From Geosiphon pyriformis (taxonomy: Eukaryota > Glomeromycota > Glomeromycetes > Archaeosporales > Geosiphonaceae): DNA of 64,000 nt. Location: assembly GCA_016748015.1 (NCBI GenBank), contig JAAOMT010000762.1, positions 310,001-374,000 of the forward strand. Reading direction: 5' to 3'. Position numbers and translations under genes: made by a program. Shown one piece after another: positions 60,154 to 64,000 of this stretch. Position 1 is the first letter of the stretch, and every line of letters begins with the position of its first letter. Below the pieces are notes generated by a model, which had not been told where the DNA came from, did no database searches, and saw only the letters and a program-made list of their open reading frames with translations.

Positions 60154-60288
60154 TATTGCTTTGTCTGGCCTAAGTGGCTAGTTACATATAATAAAAGTGT
60201 GAATTGCATTTAGTTTAAATCACTTAGTCTGATTCTATGTATTAAATAGTAGTTGAATTTTATTTATTAAATTGCTAATAAAAAAAAA
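60154..60288 (+). other. 3'UTR of copy K
   Basis: GTCTGGCC / TAAGT / GGCTAGTT repeats the D-type hairpin form with six inner pairs. It continues with AAAGTGTGAATTGCATTTAG, as in D and B, and an A-rich tail. Confidence 0.7.
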
Positions 60289-60500
60289 TTTAATTATTTT
60301 TTAATAAATATTTTAACATAAATACTAATAACTATAATAAAAATTTTATTATAAAACAAAAACTTGATATTTTTAATTTTAATAATTGTGTAACTATAAT
60401 TAATAATAATAATATTATAATAATAGTTAAATTTTCAGTATTTTTTTAATAGTTAATATTATAATCTTAAATTTAATATAAATAAAAAAACCACTAACTT
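60289..60500 (-). mobile_element. Possible LINE relic G, piece 4 (EEP domain)
   Basis: AT-rich, no ORF. The stretch ATTGTGTAACTATAATTA near 60395 and what follows can be laid against E's plus-strand text near 28670-28720 (ATTGTAACCAGAATCATT), which encodes the catalytic NDFNKNDSG region. If right, G continues on the far side of K. This rests on a by-eye match in low-complexity DNA. Confidence 0.35.
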
Positions 60501-61215
60501 ATTTATATTTACTTTTTTGGTTTTTAAAATATTTGTTTAAAAATTCAAAGAAGTTTTATTTTTACTATTTATTTATAATTATTATTAATAATTAAAGTTT
60601 TTTATTTCTTTTTTAAAATTAGTTTTAATGTTTTTATTATTTCGAATTAAGTTTTTTAACTTTTGTATAAAACATTATTAATAAAATTATAAGTGACTAT
60701 TTTTACTAATTTTTTTTAACTATTAGTAATAGCTATTAAATCTAATACAAAAAAAATAATGTCTTGTAAAATATCTAAAAAAACAAAAAAACGTTTTATT
60801 TAAAATATTTTTTATATTTTTTTATAATTACAATCAAAAAAAATAAAAAACAATTTTTATTTATATCAATATAAAAATATAGTTTATTATTTAAAATAAA
60901 ATTTGATTAAATTAACAATAAATATTAACATATTATATATTATTAATTTTTTAGTATTAATTTTATTATATTGAAATATTTGTTAATTTATTTATATTAA
61001 AATATTTGTTAATTTGTTTATATTAAAATATTTTTTAATTTGTTTATATTAAAATATTTAAATTTTGCCAATATATATAGTAATAAATTTTTTATATATA
61101 TTAATAATTTTATTAATTAGCTTTTAACTAATAAAATTAAAATTTTTGTTATTATAATATATTATAATTTTAATTAACTTAAATAATTAGTTATATATAA
61201 TTTAAATTTTATTAT
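60500..61215 (+). mobile_element. LINE relic L: 5'UTR and ORF1 leader only
   Basis: AAAATTCAAAGAAGTTTTAT at about 60540 matches the 5'UTR of K. At about 60757 a leader-like reading (MSCKISKKTKKRFI) resembles the start of ORF1 in B and K. Homology fades into AT-rich DNA after about 60900, which includes a 26-bp tandem repeat. No coding capacity is left. Confidence 0.5.
60969..61066. repeat. 26-bp tandem repeat, about 3.8 copies
   Basis: The unit TATTAAAATATTTGTTAATT plus TGTTTA occurs at 60969-60994, 60995-61020 and 61021-61046, with a partial fourth copy to 61066. Copies differ at one to three bases. It lies inside relic L; I see no such repeat in other copies. Confidence 0.85.
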
Positions 61216-61219
61216 TATT

Positions 61220-63735
61220 ATATGTTTTACAAATATAATTCAATTATTACTTAAAATCATAAAATTATATAAGCTTTTATATTAAGTATGACTCATGTTT
61301 TTCTATATATAACCAGTCATTTAAACTAATTAAGACAATATTAAACATTATAATTGAAAAGTCATACAAAAAACTGAAATATACACTAAACAAATGAGAA
61401 TATAAACCAAAACAAACATAAACATCCAACCTAATACCAAAATTATAAATTATTTTAAAAGATCATAAAAATATCAAGTTAAATATGACTAGTATTATGA
61501 ACTTATTGTATAATAAAAGACCATATTTTTTATAATACATTCTTAATTTAGTAGTTAGTAATTATATAATAGATCTATAACTTTTAGTAAAACTCCAAAC
61601 CAAATTGATAATCAATAATATATCATTAGAACTGCTATCTAATAGATGTATTATATTAGTTATTTATTTTTTTATTATAAAGTCTTTAATTAGCAATATA
61701 TATAAATAATTAAAAAACTTAATCTTATACAAGAATTGGATTATTATACTGTTAAAGACACAAACATTCAGCAAACCATTCTATACTTTAATAGTTTTTA
61801 AAATTAAGTCCTTTTTAATATTATTATTATAAATACAAGAAAACATGTAATTAGAATCTTCAACCAATTTACATTAAATACATAATATGCTAAAATAATT
61901 CAAATTGTATAATTTTTTTCTCTTGGTTATAGACAATTAGTAATACAGAGTTTTCATAAAATAAAACCAAAGTATTACAGAAGCATAATTTGTAAAATCA
62001 GATTAAATTTAACCATTAAAATACCATACACAAAAAGTTTTATTCATATTAATTATATTATAAAGAGTACTATTTATAACATTATTAGCACATTTAAAAT
62101 TCCAATTAACAAAACTAATAACTTCAAAAAGATATCTAACAAAATAACAAACATTCTTAAAAACAAGTCTGTTTTCAACAGCTAAAAAGTAATATAACAT
62201 ATTAATAAGCAATATAAGATCAAACATAATAGTAGTATTAACAAAAAAATCAGCATACTTATTGCCAACAATTCCAAAATAACTTTTGACTTTTTTTTAA
62301 TTAATTAACAGATTCTTTAATACAATAATCTGGCAAATATGTTTTTTTTTCTATCTAGCATTTATTGCAAAAATTAGAACTAACATTTTTTCAATTAAAG
62401 TATTCATATTTAATAATGTTTAACTATCTGTAAACAAAACAACTGAGCTGAATATTAAAACACATATCAGAGCAAAAGTAATAGCATGCAGTTCTGTTAG
62501 AGTTAAAGAAAGCAAATCATACACTTTAATCTCTACATTTTTATTAATATCTGGAAAGTAGGCAGTAATATTACTGCAAACATATATAGATCCCAAGTTC
62601 TTAACTAAACTATTCATATAAACCACTATATTATTAGACTTTTTTTTAAAAGATCCTTATCAACAAAATTAAAATTGCTTAAGCCACAACCAAAAATAAA
62701 ATAAAAAGCTGAAGTACAACTGCCAATCAAACTGCTATTCTTAATAAACTTAACTAGCAAATTAAACTAACTAGAAACCAGATCTTTTGGATTTAGTCTC
62801 TTTTATTTGTAAAATTACTTTACATAAAACATGTGTTGTAACAATTTAAAAGTTGGTTTGCAAAAATAATACCAAATTTTTTTAGTGAATTTATTACACT
62901 CAGATACTATTTCAATCTCAAAACATTTGCAACTGTGACACTACTACCAATTCAAAAAACATTTAGCAGGTCATTGTCCAAGAATAACTTATATGTTGTC
63001 AAAATATTGGTTACACTAGCCAGAAAACAGTTCATAAAATTAATTGACAATATAGTTAAAAAACAAAATAGTTGCTAACAGCTTGCAAATTTATGGCTCT
63101 GTGTTCAAACAATCTGTCAAGAATGTCTTTTAAGTTGGCAAAGACTACCAAATTAGCCAAAAAGTTTTTGGCTTGCATCTGTTTGAATGTCTTAAGACCA
63201 TATAATTTAGAATAAGAAATAACTTCATTGAAAAAGTTTTTAGACAAATTAGTCTTAAGCTTTAGTTTCTTCTTTAATATTTTGTCCTACTTTTTACATA
63301 TATTTATTGAAATATAACTAAACTGCAATTTGTAATAAACTATTGGCTATAGAACAGCAAACATTAAGTACAGAAATTGTTTGTCAAACATGATTTTTTT
63401 CAAAACCAAATTCATAAAAAACTTAACATCTGAATAAGTCTTGACAAGACTTGGTTTGAAAAACCATTTGTAAACAGAAAAATGCTTAAGTATTTATGAA
63501 ATTCATTTTTCTTAGCTATAAAAATATTTGATCTACTTATCAACAAACTAGAAACTCTTACTTTTTAATTGATAGGTATAGCAACTGTTTTATTTATATT
63601 AATTAAAATGTTATTAATTTGAAAAAATTCACTAGCTATGTCTAAAATATGCTAAGTAGCAGACATGTTGTTCCAAATCCAAATTGTGTCATTCACAAAA
63701 GTTTCTGTTATTACAAGTGATTATTTAGAGTGTTA
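61220..63735 (-). mobile_element. LINE copy M, 3' half only, strongly decayed, minus strand
   Basis: It runs from a 3'UTR (CATGAGTCATACTTAATATA in element direction near 61300) back to the RT catalytic box near 63700. It stops there, so it is either truncated or broken by something right of 63735. The left end has an AATAATAATAA-type tail near 61205-61225. Confidence 0.78.
61330..63735 (-). pseudogene. Decayed ORF2 3' half of copy M: RT end, RNase H, tail
   Basis: RT: catalytic box FVNDTIWIWN near 63700-63680, first Asp changed to Asn, then IASEFFQINNILI and INKTVAIPIN. Linker: 63247-63056 (SYSKLYGLKTFKQMQA, matching YPSLYGLKFFEQVQS in D). RNase H: 62626-62420 (VYMNSLVKN with Asp to Asn, ELHAITFALICV, TDS) and 62227-62009. 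Finger region near 61850-61900. The tail continues to about 61330. Stops and shifts are frequent. Confidence 0.78.
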
Positions 63736-64000
63736 AAACAAATAACAAACTCATAATTTGATGTTCAATAACTGGAAATATTGGTTATTTTTAAAGATTT
63801 TAGAGTCTAAAGGTTTTAGTTAAGCCTTTTGTATAATAGACAAAGATTCAATTGATGGTTTTATTCTATGAATTTTTTTTAGTATAATAGTTGGTTTATT
63901 CTAACAGTCATATTCTTTTAATAAGCTATCCATAAATTTTTACTTTTGTTTCTGGGTCTTTTATCAAACTATTTTTGATATCAATTACTTAGCACTTAAT
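63736..64000. other. Unassigned AT-rich segment at the right edge
   Basis: I find no match by eye to any part of the LINE family. On the minus strand one frame gives a protein-like reading with stops at Gln-like places (FMDSLLKEYDC, KPTIILKKIHRIKP, SIESLSIIQKA, KPLDSKIFKNNQYF). It may be another repeat, a further ORF2 variant, or the first host sequence in the window. No function can be named. Confidence 0.4.

Larger units (their letters stand above)
53647..60288 (+). mobile_element. LINE copy K (about 6.6 kb), strongly decayed
   Basis: The 5'UTR carries TCAAAGAAGTTTTTTATTTT. ORF1 is 53802-55649 and ORF2 55646-60153. The 3'UTR hairpin has the D-like GTCTGGCC form, and the tail is TTATTAAATTGCTAATAAAAAAA. 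It is very AT-rich with dense stops. Three structural changes lie inside ORF2: a deletion near 57318, an inversion at about 58780-58950, and a 41-bp tandem duplication at 59783-59864. Confidence 0.88.

Noticed and set aside
60289-61215. CRISPR-like or centromeric array in the AT-rich right part
   Set aside because: Apart from the 26-bp repeat of under four units, there is no regular repeat-spacer pattern. Pieces match decayed LINE 5' ends.

Overview
The window is eukaryotic and is built almost wholly from one family of non-LTR retrotransposons (LINEs). Each copy has ORF1 (RRM-like fold, CCHC zinc knuckle, coiled-coil tail) and ORF2 (endonuclease/exonuclease/phosphatase EEP domain, reverse transcriptase with an FVDD catalytic box, RNase H, C-x2-C-x8-H-x4-C finger, long C-terminal tail). 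The order EEP-RT-RNase H plus a CCHC ORF1 fits the I/Tad1 group. Very AT-rich DNA, C-to-T decay of repeats and LINEs of this look suggest an early-diverging fungus, perhaps an arbuscular mycorrhizal one (Glomeromycotina). That host guess is from recollection and is not proven here. I see no intact host gene, tRNA, rRNA, CRISPR array or bacterial signal.

Layout, with elements named A to M: A (+) 1-5199, cut by the window edge. B (+) is one copy of about 6.7 kb in four pieces (5221-8559, 15364-16243, 23079-24355, 31213-32440), split by three later insertions: C (+) 8560-15349, D (-) 16244-23065 and E (-) 24356-31200. Each of these is flanked by a 12-14 bp target-site duplication (TSD), and B's homology to the family resumes across each gap. 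After B come scraps of an older minus-strand copy, G (32441-32974, 39896-40019, 46702-46886, probably 60289-60500), separated by H (+) 32975-39882, I (-) 40020-46689, J (+) 46887-53626 and K (+) about 53647-60288. The whole 5.2-60.5 kb stretch is therefore best read as G, hit by B, H, I, J and K, with C, D and E nested inside B. L (+) about 60500-61215 is a 5' relic, and M (-) about 61220-63735 is a 3' half. The last 265 bases (63736-64000) do not match the family by eye.

No copy is intact. In A, ORF2 is one unbroken frame with about eight premature stops and no frameshift. In C, D and J, ORF1 is one frame with three stops each. Nearly all stops are TGG to TAG/TGA or CAG/CAA to TAG/TAA, i.e. 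C-to-T changes on one strand or the other. Container copies (B, G) and K, L, M are far more AT-rich than A, C, D and I, and H, J and E lie between. Decay thus tracks the nesting order.

How the parts work together (family knowledge plus inference): ORF1 binds element RNA, the EEP domain nicks T-rich target DNA, RT primes on the nick, and RNase H removes the RNA. ORF2 would start by reinitiation at an ATGA stop/start overlap at the ORF1 end. A 5' inverted repeat and a 3'-UTR hairpin recur among the copies and are candidate recognition structures.
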